The notes beneath the pieces are model-generated. The model was not told where the DNA came from, ran no database searches, and saw only the letters and a list, made by a program, of their open reading frames with translations. This document shows, one piece after another, positions 28,240 through 39,108 of a DNA stretch of 64,000 nt (position 1 is its first letter; each line of letters begins with the position of its first letter). Both the position numbers and the translations under genes were made by a program. This DNA comes from Thioclava sediminum (GTDB lineage Bacteria; Pseudomonadota; Alphaproteobacteria; Rhodobacterales; Rhodobacteraceae), in assembly GCF_002020355.1 (NCBI RefSeq), contig NZ_MPZV01000003.1:496001-560000 (forward strand), given 5' to 3'.

Positions 28240-28593
28240 TCAACGGCGCTCGCGACGGTTGTCGCGTTCGTCACGTTTCTGCATCTGGACCGAGGGGCCC
28301 TCTTCGTGCTCGTCGACCTTGATGGTCAGGACGCGCATCACGTCGTCATGCAGACGGGCCAGACGCTCCATTTCCTGCACGGCTGCCGACGGGGCGTCGG
28401 TGCGCAGGTAGGCGTAGTGGCCCTTGCGGTTCTTGTTGATCTTGTAGGCCATGGTCTTCACGCCCCAGTATTCGGAATCGACGACTTTGCCGCCGTTGTC
28501 CGACAGGACCGTGGAGAAATGTTCGACAAGGCCTTCGGCCTGCGCGTTGGACAGATCCTGACGCGCGATGAGGACATGCTCGTAAAGCGGCAT
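28240..28593 (-). CDS. rpsF: 30S ribosomal protein S6
   Basis: A 117-residue bS6 (MPLYEHVLIARQDLSNAQAEGL…). I chose MPLYEHV, with AGGAGTTCGC before it, over an upstream ATG. Residues KINKNRKGHYAYLRTDAPSAA form the S18-facing strand. The tail is basic and charged (QMQKRDERDNRRERR). First gene of the operon; promoter in the 200 bases upstream. Confidence 0.98.
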   Translation of the reverse strand: MPLYEHVLIARQDLSNAQAEGLVEHFSTVLSDNGGKVVDSEYWGVKTMAYKINKNRKGHYAYLRTDAPSAAVQEMERLARLHDDVMRVLTIKVDEHEEGPSVQMQKRDERDNRRERR

Positions 28594-28797
28594 GCGAACT
28601 CCTGTATTTCGAGGCGGCTTCAAAGTTGGGCGTCTGACACTTCCGCAACCCAACACGAGAGGCTCCGCCGGTTCATAGCAAACGCGGAAGATGCGGCCTT
28701 ATACGGGATGCGCGTCTGGATGCAAGGAAAAATCAGGGTACCGAAGGGACGGTTGCGCCCTGCCCTGACGGGCTCGGCGCAGCTCGATCCGCCCCGG

Positions 28798-29664
28798 TCA
28801 GTCCAGCTGACCTGCGGCGAGGATCGGCCCGGGCAGCGGGCCGTTCTTGCTGGGGCGGGATTCCTGAACGATCACCACGGCGGGCGCGTCCCCGTCGAGA
28901 TCGACCGAGAGCGTCACCGGCGCGCGCCCGTCCCATTCGGCGATGCCGGTCAGGCTGGTGACGATGTTCTTGTAGGTCACCGTGCGCCCGGCATTCTCGC
29001 CGCGCAGGATGTCGACCGTGGCGGAGGGCTTGTAGCGCACGAGCTGCACCATCGCGGGCGTCTCCAGCTTATCGACCGGGCTCAGCGCGATCTCGTAATG
29101 ATCGCCCTCTCCCGTGATCTTCAGATCGACCTCGGGATGGGCGTCGCTCTCGCGTGCGATGGCGGTATCGAGCGCCGCTTCCTGCGGCCCGATCAGGGCC
29201 TCACGGCCCGCGATGATCATCTGCGGGGTGTAGACCGTGCGCTCGCCCGCGGCGATCGCATAGGATTTCTGGCGGGCGGAAAACTCAGGCTTTCCAAAGG
29301 GATCCTTCCAGCCGAGATAGTCCCAGTAATCGACATGCAGCGCCAGCGCGATCACATCGTCCCGATCCGTGAGCTCCTTCAAGAGCGCATCCGCCGGCGG
29401 GCAGGACGAACAGCCCTGCGAGGTATAAAGCTCGACCACGACCGGGTCGTGCTCGCCTTCGGTGTCGGGATCGGGCGCCACGGGGTTCGGCTTCGCGGGG
29501 GTGTCGGATTTCTCGGAGGCCATCTGGTCGAGAAGCGCCTCGGAGGCGTTGAGACGCATCCCGGGCGGCGCGTCGGCTGCCCCTTGGGCAGACGCAAATT
29601 CCGCAAAGCTTACCAGCCCTGCGGCGAAAGCAGCTCCCATCGCGGTCAAACGTCCTGCGCGCAC
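28798..29664 (-). CDS. DUF1223 thioredoxin-like periplasmic protein
   Basis: A ~288-residue exported protein. I prefer a GTG start at 29664 because GAGGAG lies ten bases before it and the product then opens with a signal peptide (…GAAFAAGLVSFAEFASA-QG). An ATG at 29781 would add 39 basic residues. The core reads VVVELYTSQGCSSCPPADALLKEL, a thioredoxin-like CxxC (CSSC), then VIALALHVDYWDYLGWKDPF, both hallmarks of DUF1223. Function is unknown; redox activity is plausible. It is divergent from acnA. Confidence 0.85.
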   Translation of the reverse strand: MRAGRLTAMGAAFAAGLVSFAEFASAQGAADAPPGMRLNASEALLDQMASEKSDTPAKPNPVAPDPDTEGEHDPVVVELYTSQGCSSCPPADALLKELTDRDDVIALALHVDYWDYLGWKDPFGKPEFSARQKSYAIAAGERTVYTPQMIIAGREALIGPQEAALDTAIARESDAHPEVDLKITGEGDHYEIALSPVDKLETPAMVQLVRYKPSATVDILRGENAGRTVTYKNIVTSLTGIAEWDGRAPVTLSVDLDGDAPAVVIVQESRPSKNGPLPGPILAAGQLD

Positions 29665-29947
29665 TCGAAAAACACTCCTCACTTCGCCGTCTTTATACCT
29701 AGCGTTTCTGCTCAGACCATGCCTAATCAATGTTTTGAGAGATTTCTTTCTGTCCGGGCGCGCGAAACGATATATGTCCAACGTATACGGCCCATGCGCG
29801 GTTCAAGATGACGCTGGGTCGCTCCAGTCGCGTGTTTTTGTGTGCAATGGTATACTAAAAATGCCCCGACCCTCTTGAACGGATCGCGCGCTTGGGGCAA
29901 ACACACGCCAGCGACACCCTTAGGACCCTTGAAGGGAGGCCATTCTC
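29665..29947. promoter_or_regulatory. Divergent DUF1223 / acnA promoter region
   Basis: This 283-base region is AT-rich. TATACT at 29851-29856 could be the acnA -10. An 8-base inverted pair GTTCAAGA (29805-29812) and TCTTGAAC (29873-29880) encloses it and may be an operator or chance. I see no clear Irr or RirA motif. Confidence 0.4.
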
Positions 29948-32698
<2,751 letters not shown>

Positions 32699-32718
32699 GG
32701 CTGACGGTCACGAGATTG

Positions 32719-32750
32719 GAAAAGGCCCCGCGAGCGCGGGGCCTTTTTCG
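32719..32750 (+). terminator. Terminator of acnA
   Basis: Stem AAAGGCCCCGC-GAGC-GCGGGGCCTTTTT, 20 bases past the acnA stop. Confidence 0.9.
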
Positions 32751-32929
32751 TTTGGTGAACAAGTTTTGGCGAACCGTCCGTTCGGCAAGCATTGCAAGGC
32801 GCAATGAACCCGCGCGACTACTTTTCCCAGACCAAAATAAACTTAAGTTCTTTTTCTCGCCTTGCTTTCACCCTGAAGTCTTCACGAAACCTTGAGATTC
32901 AACCTCTAGAGGCAATTTTTGAGGACATC

Positions 32930-33265
32930 ATGGCTCTGACAACTGAACAACAAATTCTTATTGAACAACGCATTGCGAATGACGCGAAATCCCCCGTCGT
33001 TGCGTATCTTCTCTGGTTTTTCCTAGGAATGCTCGGCGCGCATCGTTTCTACCTTGGCAAGACCGGAACTGGGGTCGCTCAGCTTATTCTGTGCATTCTC
33101 GGCTGGCTAACGCTCGTCGTCTATGTCGGCATATTTCTCCTGCTCGCGCTAGGCGTGTGGGTTCTTGTCGATGCGTTCCTAATCCCCTCGATCATCACGC
33201 AGTCGCGCGAAAAGATGCGCATGCAGCTCGGCGGCACGATGGCTCCGGCCATTCCGACTGTCTGA
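32930..33265 (+). CDS. TM2-domain membrane protein
   Basis: A 111-residue protein with two transmembrane segments. The TM2 core is SPVVAYLLWFFLGMLGAHRFYLGKTGTGVAQLIL, with the conserved G-AHRFYLG turn, then a second hydrophobic hairpin (LTLVVYVGIFLLLALGVWVLVDAFLIP). I chose MALTTEQQ because TGAGGACATC precedes it; the upstream frame to 32792 has atypical composition. GC content is lower than in neighbouring genes, and with the AT-rich leader this hints at a different origin. Function of TM2 proteins is poorly known. Confidence 0.85.
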   Translation: MALTTEQQILIEQRIANDAKSPVVAYLLWFFLGMLGAHRFYLGKTGTGVAQLILCILGWLTLVVYVGIFLLLALGVWVLVDAFLIPSIITQSREKMRMQLGGTMAPAIPTV

Positions 33266-33282
33266 ACGCATTCGAAGAAATC

Positions 33283-33313
33283 CAAGGCCCCGCCGAGTGC
33301 GGGGTCTTTTTTG
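33283..33313 (+). terminator. Terminator of the TM2 gene
   Basis: Stem AGGCCCCGC-CGAGT-GCGGGGTCTTTTTT, 20 bases past the stop. Confidence 0.88.
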
Positions 33314-33336
33314 TTGCGGGTCAGGCGATTGCGAGC

Positions 33337-33497
33337 CGCCCGGGCGGCCAGCCCGGGCCGCGCCCGACCCTCCCCCCGGGAGGGCGCATTGGCGACGTCA
33401 TCGCGGGCACAACCTACATTCGGGCATGCGAGATAAAGGGCCCGGTCACATGCGGAGCGAAGCCCCCACCCGAGGTCGGGCACGGCCCTCAGCGCGT
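33337..33497 (+). repeat. Interspersed palindromic repeat element, copy A
   Basis: The first 54 bases (33337-33390) are identical to the reverse complement of 40253-40306. The far end (about 33455-33497, …CCACCCGAGGTCGGGCACGGCCCTCA…) also matches the far end of the other copy, while the middle has diverged. The two ends carry related inverted sequences (GGGCCGCGCCCGACC against GGTCGGGCACGGCCC). The element is about 155 bases, MITE- or BIME-like. Confidence 0.75.
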
Positions 33498-33557
33498 AAT
33501 TCCCGCCAAACCCACCGCCTGTGCTATACTCGGCCTCTCACAAGGGAGGACGACGCG

Positions 33558-34169
33558 ATGAACAGACGCGAGATGTTGGCCCTGACAGTCGGGGCGATGA
33601 CAGTGGGAGGTGCGTTGGGAGGCCCGCGGCCCGTGCAGGCCGAGGCGGTGATGGGCGATGGCGGGCTCTATCAGCAGCCCTTCTTCCACGAGGGCTTTCT
33701 CGATCTGGGAGAGGATCTTCAGGAGGCCGCCGATCAGGGCAAGGGGCTTCTGGTGCTCTTCGAGCAGCGCGGCTGCCCCTATTGCCGCGAGATGCATCTG
33801 GTGAATTTCGCCAAGCCCGAGATCACCGGGCTGATCGAGAAGAGCTACATGGTCGTGCAGCTCGATCTCTGGGGCGCGCGCGAGGTCACCGATTTCGACG
33901 GCGAGGCGCTGGAAGAGCGCGCGCTGGCGCAGAAATGGGCGGTGAACTTCACGCCGACGCAGGTGCTGATCCCGGCCGCGAATGCAGGCGCGCAATCCGT
34001 GCGCGAGGCGGAAGCCTTCAGAATGCCGGGCTATTTCAAGCCCTTCCACCATCTGTCGGGGCTCGAATACGTGGCGAGCGGCGCTTACGCCGATCAGCCG
34101 TTCCAGCGCTTCTTGCAGGACAAGTTCTCGGAACTCAGCGCGAAGGGCATCGACCCGGACGTCTGGTAA
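33558..34169 (+). CDS. SoxW-like periplasmic thioredoxin
   Basis: A 203-residue exported thioredoxin-fold protein. It has a Tat-like/Sec signal (MNRREMLALTVGAMTVGGALGG…VQA) and a redox pair Cys73-Cys76 in FEQRGCPYCREMH. The cis-Pro region is FTPTQVLI. SoxW proteins maintain the thiol state of Sox sulfur-oxidation partners (with SoxV) in the periplasm. Here it is not beside sox genes, but the YeeE/YedE sulfur operon is 3 kb away. CAAGGGAGGACGACGCG precedes the ATG. Confidence 0.8.
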   Translation: MNRREMLALTVGAMTVGGALGGPRPVQAEAVMGDGGLYQQPFFHEGFLDLGEDLQEAADQGKGLLVLFEQRGCPYCREMHLVNFAKPEITGLIEKSYMVVQLDLWGAREVTDFDGEALEERALAQKWAVNFTPTQVLIPAANAGAQSVREAEAFRMPGYFKPFHHLSGLEYVASGAYADQPFQRFLQDKFSELSAKGIDPDVW

Positions 34170-34178
34170 GGCCCAAAT

Positions 34179-34213
34179 GAAAACGGCCCGTGCGATTGCA
34201 CGGGCCGTCTCAA
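34179..34213. terminator. Bidirectional terminator between the SoxW-like and csp genes
   Basis: Perfect 11-bp stem ACGGCCCGTGC/GCACGGGCCGT with a 4-base loop. The minus side continues TTTTCATTT (good for csp); the plus side has a weaker CTC run. Confidence 0.8.
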
Positions 34214-34232
34214 ACCGTCACACGGGCTCAGC

Positions 34233-34439
34233 TTACGCGAGCGCGATGTTACCTGCCGACTGGCGGCCGTCACGGCCGGTTTCCAGATCGTAGGTCACTT
34301 TCTGACCGTCATCGAGACGCTGGATGCCAGCGCGCTCAACGGCGGAGATGTGAAGGAAGATGTCTTTGCCGCCATCGTTCGGTGCGATGAAGCCATAACC
34401 CTTGGTGCTATTGAACCATTTCACGGTGCCTTCGGCCAT
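34233..34439 (-). CDS. Cold-shock domain protein
   Basis: A 68-residue CspA-type single-stranded nucleic-acid binder. RNP1 is KGYGFIAPND and RNP2 is DIFLHISAV. Start MAEGTVKWFNSTKGYG. Family members melt RNA structure and are often cold- or growth-phase-induced. A long AT-rich leader upstream fits post-transcriptional control. Confidence 0.95.
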   Translation of the reverse strand: MAEGTVKWFNSTKGYGFIAPNDGGKDIFLHISAVERAGIQRLDDGQKVTYDLETGRDGRQSAGNIALA

Positions 34440-34766
34440 CGTGAGTCTCCTATTAAATTATGCTGCCTGCGAAATGCGTCAGCTCGGCGTAGTCAGTTCT
34501 TGAAAGCAAACTGAAGCCGTAAGGAGACAGTGCATCTGGGAATCAAACGTAGCGAGAGAATACATAAGGCGAACGGGCGCTAATTGCAATGATCAAAGCA
34601 TCTGAGGGGGTTGCACGGCACCGCGATCGACGGAATTCGGCGCCCTCCAGCCGAGGCGTGAAAACATGCAAAAAATATATGAGATTTCGGACCTTTGCCC
34701 GCGTCGCCCGCGTTACTTCAGTGAACAGGTGAGATCTTCAAACGCTGAAGACGCAGGAGGACCCCC
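34440..34766. promoter_or_regulatory. 327-base gap: csp promoter/leader and hydrolase promoter
   Basis: AT-rich for this genome (…TGAAAACATGCAAAAAATATATGAGATTTCGG…). It should hold the csp promoter and its long 5' leader (minus) and the hydrolase promoter (plus). No coding frame or clear operator is seen. Confidence 0.45.
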
Positions 34767-35585
34767 ATGACAGCAGCCCCGCTCGGCCCCGGCCAACTCA
34801 ACGCAATCGACCATGGCGGCTCGGGTCGGCCCGTGGTCCTGATCCACGGCTGGCCGCTCTCGGGCAAGGCGTGGGAAAAACAAGTCCCGGCGCTGATCGC
34901 TGCCGGTCATCGCGTCATCACCTATGACCGTCGCGGCTTCGGTCTGGCGGAAAAACCCACCGAAGGCTTCGATTACGACACGCTCGCCGCCGATCTCGAT
35001 GCGATCCTCACCGCGATGGATTTGCATGACGTGACGCTGGTGGGCTTCTCGATGGGCGGCGGCGAGGTCGCGCGCTACATCCGCAACCATGGCGAGGACC
35101 GGCTGCGCGCCGCCGTCTTCGCCTCCGCCGTGACCCCTTGCCTGATGCAAAGCGATAACAATCCCGACGGCCCGCTGACCAAGGAAGCCGCGGGCGAGAT
35201 GGAACAGGGCCTGCGCGACGGGCGCGAGGCGTTCTTCCCGCAATTCGTCGAGAATTTCTACAGCGTCGACGGAAATCTCAAAGCCTCTGCCGAGGAATGC
35301 GAACAGGCGGTGACCCTGTGCAACCAGTCCGACCAGGGCGCAGCACTTGGCTGCATGGAGGCGTTCGGCACCACCGATTTCCGGGAGGATTTGGAAGCGG
35401 TGCGCGTGCCCGTTCTGGTGATCCACGGCGACAGCGACGCGATCGTGCCGCTCGAAGGCTCCGGTGCGCGAACCTACCACGCGATCCCCGACAGCCAGTT
35501 CTTCACGATCAAGGGCGCGCCGCATGGCTGCAACGTGACCCATTCGGAAGAGTTCAACATCGCGCTGCTCGAGTTCCTGCGGTAA
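34767..35585 (+). CDS. Alpha/beta hydrolase (non-heme chloroperoxidase/esterase type)
   Basis: A 272-residue alpha/beta-hydrolase. The oxyanion region is LIHGWPLSG, the nucleophile Ser is in GFSMGGGE (~98), the acid is in IHGDSDAIVP and the catalytic His is in GAPHGCN. It resembles cofactor-free haloperoxidases, which in vivo are probably esterases or perhydrolases. The natural substrate is unknown. CAGGAGGACCCCC precedes the ATG; a terminator follows. Confidence 0.88.
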   Translation: MTAAPLGPGQLNAIDHGGSGRPVVLIHGWPLSGKAWEKQVPALIAAGHRVITYDRRGFGLAEKPTEGFDYDTLAADLDAILTAMDLHDVTLVGFSMGGGEVARYIRNHGEDRLRAAVFASAVTPCLMQSDNNPDGPLTKEAAGEMEQGLRDGREAFFPQFVENFYSVDGNLKASAEECEQAVTLCNQSDQGAALGCMEAFGTTDFREDLEAVRVPVLVIHGDSDAIVPLEGSGARTYHAIPDSQFFTIKGAPHGCNVTHSEEFNIALLEFLR

Positions 35586-35611
35586 CGCCGCGCCGCTTTC
35601 GGCATTCTGTT

Positions 35612-35647
35612 TGCCCGGCCTGCGATCCCTTGCAGGCCGGGTTTCTC
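35612..35647 (+). terminator. Terminator of the hydrolase gene
   Basis: Stem GCCCGGCCTGC…GCAGGCCGGGTTTCTC, about 30 bases past the stop. Confidence 0.8.
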
Positions 35648-35658
35648 TTGCCTACAAT

Positions 35659-35673
35659 GTTCATGTTTTGTTT
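35659..35673 (+). promoter_or_regulatory. LexA-like SOS box before the imuA-like gene
   Basis: GTTC-ATGTTTT-GTTT matches the alphaproteobacterial LexA direct repeat GTTC-N7-GTTC with one mismatch. It lies 24 bases before the gene, where a repressor would block transcription. imuA genes are LexA targets in related species. Confidence 0.5.
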
Positions 35674-35696
35674 CGTCCTGACCCGCTACCGCTCCG

Positions 35697-36281
35697 ATGA
35701 CCACGCCCCACCCGTTCCCCCTGCGCGAAGGCCGCACCCACGAGGTTTGTGGCATCGGCACCACGAGCTTTGCCTGCGCGGTCTGCGCCAGCACCACGGG
35801 GCCGATCCTCTGGGTGAACGAGCGCCATCGCCGCGAGGGGCTCAACCCGCGCGGGCTGGTGAGCTTCTTCGACCCGGCGCGGTTGCTTCTCGCACGTGGC
35901 AAGGACCAGACCGACACGCTCGCCGTGATGGAAGAGGCGCTGCGCGACGGCTCGGTGCCACTGGTGATCGGGGAGTTGCCGCGCGAGATCGGGCTGACGG
36001 CCGGGCGGCGACTGCAACTGGCCGCCAAGGAGGGCCGCGCGACGGGGCTGTGCCTGATCCTGCCCGATGGCGGCTCGAACGCGGCGGAGACGCGCTGGCA
36101 CGCGATGCCGATCTACGACAAGCTGCTGCGCGAGGGGGTGGACTCGCCCCGGCTACGCTGGCGGCAGCTGAAGAACAAATCCGGCCCCTGCCGCGCCTGG
36201 GAGGTGGAATGGAACGCGAAGACGCGCGCGCCCGAGATCCTCTCGGTCAATGACTGCGCGCCCTCGAGCGTGCCGGTGTAG
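35697..36281 (+). CDS. ImuA-like protein (SulA/RecA-related), orphan
   Basis: A 194-residue protein resembling the ImuA accessory factor of translesion synthesis: HEVCGIGTTSFACAV, GPILWVNERHRREGLNPRGL, LAVMEEALRDGSVPLVIGELPREIGLTAGRRLQLAAKEGRATGLCLIL and a C-terminal WEVEWN. In the usual cassette imuA precedes imuB and dnaE2; neither is here, since the next gene is on the opposite strand nine bases away. It is short for ImuA, and lacks a recognisable Walker A. The LexA-like box supports a DNA-damage role. The partner genes may be elsewhere. Confidence 0.7.
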   Translation: MTTPHPFPLREGRTHEVCGIGTTSFACAVCASTTGPILWVNERHRREGLNPRGLVSFFDPARLLLARGKDQTDTLAVMEEALRDGSVPLVIGELPREIGLTAGRRLQLAAKEGRATGLCLILPDGGSNAAETRWHAMPIYDKLLREGVDSPRLRWRQLKNKSGPCRAWEVEWNAKTRAPEILSVNDCAPSSVPV

Positions 36282-36290
36282 CCCCGCGCC

Positions 36291-37082
36291 TCAGAGGTCG
36301 AGCTTGTCCTCGATCGCGCCGATCTGGGCGACCGGATCGACGGGCCACTGGCTGATATTCTGCAAGCCGCGATCCTCCAGCACCTCGCTGCCCGGATGAT
36401 CCGCCAGCCACGCCTCGATCTGCGCATCCCGCGCGCGCAGGAGCGCCGCGAATTGCGGACGGTAGAGCGTCACCATTCCGCTCAGCCACAGGTTCACCGC
36501 CCAGTTCGGATGCGCCAGTTCGATCGCGAAATGATCGAGCAGCCGGATCATGTCCTCGGCGCGGTAGAGGCATTCATCCGTTACCCAGCGATTGGTCGTG
36601 AAGATGCGGATCGCCCGGCCCTTCGCATCCACGCTGATCGCGCCGATATGGACGAAGCGCGCAGCTGCATCCTCGGGGATCTTCGCACCGGGCAGGTCCC
36701 ACGGCTCCAGCCCCGGAATGATCCCTTCGGGGCGCATGAACAAGTGGAAATGCCCGTTCTCGCCCTCGGCCATCTCGCGCGCATCGTGGGCGTGGTAGAA
36801 ATAATGGCAATGCGTCTCGGTATCGAAGACGTCGCCCTGCGGATAGCGCGACCAGACGAGGAAATCCCCCTGCCCGCGCAGCACTTCCGACACCACGCTC
36901 ATCCCCGACTTCGCCAGCACCGTCTCGCATTCGAGCACGGTCTCGGCCGCGTCGTGCATCTCTTCCAGGCGCGCGCGGGGCAGCCCCTCTATCCCGGGAT
37001 TGGCGATGCGCAGCGTGGGCGCGGGCGTCGCCGGGTTGGCGCTATCGGGTGACATCTCGGAGGGCGTTTCGGGTCGGGTCAT
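36291..37082 (-). CDS. Conserved protein of unknown function
   Basis: I do not recognise a named function for this 263-residue protein. It has a disordered N-terminus (~1-30, Pro/Thr/Ser) and one globular domain: GLPRARLEEMHDAAETVLECETVLAKSGM… then VWSRYPQGDVFDTETHCHYFYHAHDAREMAEGENGHFHLFMRPEG, with a dense set of His residues (HCHYFYHAHD, HFHLF) that could bind metal. A later block reads NRWVTDECLYRAEDMIRLLDHFAIELAHPNWAVNLWL. It stands alone between the imuA-like gene and the phosphatase operon. Confidence 0.75.
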   Translation of the reverse strand: MTRPETPSEMSPDSANPATPAPTLRIANPGIEGLPRARLEEMHDAAETVLECETVLAKSGMSVVSEVLRGQGDFLVWSRYPQGDVFDTETHCHYFYHAHDAREMAEGENGHFHLFMRPEGIIPGLEPWDLPGAKIPEDAAARFVHIGAISVDAKGRAIRIFTTNRWVTDECLYRAEDMIRLLDHFAIELAHPNWAVNLWLSGMVTLYRPQFAALLRARDAQIEAWLADHPGSEVLEDRGLQNISQWPVDPVAQIGAIEDKLDL

Positions 37083-37151
37083 CGGTCTCTCCTCATGCGA
37101 ACGGGGCCAGCCTAGGCGCTGACCCCGTCCTTGTCATCGCGACATCTGCGC

Positions 37152-37904
37152 TCAGAGCGGCTCCATGCCGAGCATTTCACGCACAGCCGGTTCGCGCGAG
37201 GTCTTCAGACCGACCTGACGGCCTTCCTCGATGGCGATCTCGTTCGGCACGCCTTTCGACGCGCGATAGAGCGCCCACATCGCGCCGACCCGGTTCGAGC
37301 TCTCGCAATGCAGCAGGATCGGGTAGTTCGCCGGGTCTTCGACGATCTTCGCGAATTCGGCCACCTGTTCCTCGGTCGGCGCCTTGGTCGGCACGGAGAT
37401 CTGGATGTAGTTCATCCCGGCCTTCTGCACGAGATCGCCCTCGTTCGGCGCGCCTTCGTCGGGCTTCAGCAGGCTCACGACGGTCTTGAAGCCGAGCATC
37501 TTGAGCATCGGAATGCCCGTCGGATCGATGAAGCCACCGGTGCCGACATAGGGCGTCGCGCGCAGATAGTTGTCGACGATCGGGGGCATCTTGTCGCCAT
37601 AGGGCGCCTGGGTGGCCTTGACGGTGGTGTCATAGGGCCCGCTGGCCATCGGTGCCGCGTCGCTGCCCGCATCCGCGGCCTTGGCCGCCGAGGGCGCACA
37701 GGGGTTTGCCGCAGCCGGTGCGCAAGGGTTGGCGGCCGCCGGTGCGCAGGGGTTGGCCGGCGCACAGGGGTTCGTCACGGCCGGAGCGCAGGGGTTGGTC
37801 GCCTGCGCGCTGGAAGTGGCGGGAACGGCGGCGCTCATCGCGACCGCAGTCACCGGCACCATCGCGGCGCGCAGCAGGCTCTTGCGTTTCTTATGCAGTT
37901 TCAT
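37152..37904 (-). CDS. Exported DSP/PTP-like phosphatase with NPCAP repeats
   Basis: A 250-residue exported protein. Signal peptide (…AAMVPVTAVAMSAAVPATSSA-QA) is followed by five NPCAP units (~36-70; NPCAPAVT, NPCAPA, NPCAPAAA twice, NPCAPSAA), which add five Cys. The domain from about 90 is of the Blh/DUF442 phosphatase type, with VVSLLKPDEGAPNEGDLVQKAGMNYIQISV and the active-site loop HCESSNRVGAMWAL. Blh proteins are linked to sulfide control in plant-associated bacteria. Here the gene is third in the operon after two YeeE/YedE halves, 41 bases behind. The Cys repeats might bind a metal or sulfane sulfur. Confidence 0.82.
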   Translation of the reverse strand: MKLHKKRKSLLRAAMVPVTAVAMSAAVPATSSAQATNPCAPAVTNPCAPANPCAPAAANPCAPAAANPCAPSAAKAADAGSDAAPMASGPYDTTVKATQAPYGDKMPPIVDNYLRATPYVGTGGFIDPTGIPMLKMLGFKTVVSLLKPDEGAPNEGDLVQKAGMNYIQISVPTKAPTEEQVAEFAKIVEDPANYPILLHCESSNRVGAMWALYRASKGVPNEIAIEEGRQVGLKTSREPAVREMLGMEPL

Positions 37905-37945
37905 GGACTTTTTCCTCCCTAGAATTTCGTCCGTATTACAAACCG

Positions 37946-38596
37946 TTACCCGCGCGCATCTGCCGATGCCGACGTCAGGGCGAACTCGTCGGCCTCGTCA
38001 TCCGGGGCGCAGACTTCTTCGGCGGTGAACGGACCGCCGCGCGACCGCTCGAGGATCGTGCCGAGGCGGAAGCCCACGGCGGCGATGATGATCAGCGCCA
38101 GCAGGATCACCCATTCCGGCAGCCCGAAGAGCTGCGGCAGGGTCTGTGCCGTCGGCCCCTGACCTGCGAGGTAGAAATCCTTGATCGGGTCGAAGACCCA
38201 GGCGAAGACCGAGGTGCCAAGCACCATGCCGATCGCGAAGACCACCGCGTCGATCCGGCCCGAAGCCACGCCGACCACGGAGGTGCCCGGGCAATAGCCG
38301 CCCACGGCAAAGCCCGCGCCGATGAAGACGCCGCCCAGCAGTATCGCCCAGAAGAAGAGCGTCGGGATGAAGACCGCAGCCGGGCCCATCCAGCCCATTG
38401 TCCGCAGCACGTAAAGCCCCACGGCGCAGACGATCACGGCGGTGAACATCACCTTGAAGACCGAAAAGTCGCGCAGGGTGAACTGCCCCGTCAGCTTGCG
38501 CGGAGAGCCGAAGCCCGCCGCCTCCAGCGCGTAGCCGAAGAGAATGCCCGACAGGAGGCCCGAGGCTATGCCGCTATCGTAAAGAGGGATGCTCAT
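37946..38596 (-). CDS. YeeE/YedE sulfur-transport protein, second half (PmpB-like)
   Basis: A 216-residue membrane protein with about five helices. The family Cys motif is GGYCPGTSVVG (~100), with GILFGYALEAAGFGSPRKLTGQF at the start. Related proteins (TsuA, PmpA/B) carry thiosulfate or other sulfur species. The start overlaps the preceding gene by four bases (ATGA). The C-terminal tail is acidic and soluble. Confidence 0.88.
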   Translation of the reverse strand: MSIPLYDSGIASGLLSGILFGYALEAAGFGSPRKLTGQFTLRDFSVFKVMFTAVIVCAVGLYVLRTMGWMGPAAVFIPTLFFWAILLGGVFIGAGFAVGGYCPGTSVVGVASGRIDAVVFAIGMVLGTSVFAWVFDPIKDFYLAGQGPTAQTLPQLFGLPEWVILLALIIIAAVGFRLGTILERSRGGPFTAEEVCAPDDEADEFALTSASADARG

Positions 38597-39108
38597 TGCC
38601 AGATCCTCCGCATCATCATGGAGACGGCGAAGCCCGCCGCGAAGAAGCCGATCAGGAAGACGAAGCCCGCCACGGCGAGCGTAGCACTACCCGACAGGCC
38701 CAGACCCGAGGTGCAGCCGCGCGCCAGACGCGCGCCGAAGCCCACGAGCGCGCCGCCAAGCAGCGCGTAGACGAGGCGATTGCCGCTCGTGGTGCGCGGG
38801 CCGCGCTCCACCTTGACCGAGATTCGGCCCGCGCCTTTCGCGCCGAGCCACGCACCGATCAGGACGCCGACCACTTCCCAGGTGATCCAGCTCAGAAGCG
38901 GGCTACCTGCCGCCATGAAAGGCCCGAAATAGGAATTGTCAGCGGTCGCCTGCGGGGCGACCCAGTCATTGGCCTGTGCCGCGAAGCGGGTCACGAAGCC
39001 GGATGCGCCGAGCCCATGCCCGGTCACGACGAAGGTCAACAGCAACGCCAGGCCGAGCGCGGTGCCGGCGGCGAGCGGTGACCAAAATGCTTTGGGTGCG
39101 TCTCTCAT
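38593..39108 (-). CDS. YeeE/YedE sulfur-transport protein, first half (PmpA-like)
   Basis: A 171-residue membrane protein with four or five helices and the family motif RLARGCTSGLGLSG near residue 130. I chose MRDAPKAFWSPL because GGGAGG lies five bases before it; an upstream ATG at 39174 lacks this. With the next gene it forms the two halves that are fused in E. coli YeeE. First gene of the pmpA-pmpB-phosphatase operon. Confidence 0.88.
   Translation of the reverse strand: MRDAPKAFWSPLAAGTALGLALLLTFVVTGHGLGASGFVTRFAAQANDWVAPQATADNSYFGPFMAAGSPLLSWITWEVVGVLIGAWLGAKGAGRISVKVERGPRTTSGNRLVYALLGGALVGFGARLARGCTSGLGLSGSATLAVAGFVFLIGFFAAGFAVSMMMRRIWQ

Noticed and set aside
29805-29880. GTTCAAGA…TCTTGAAC pair considered as an iron-responsive operator of acnA
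   Set aside because: The arms are 60 bases apart and match neither the Irr nor RirA consensus; kept only as a remark.
37680-37805. Tandem 24-base repeats considered as a CRISPR or minisatellite
   Set aside because: They are in frame, without spacers, and encode the NPCAP units of a secreted protein.
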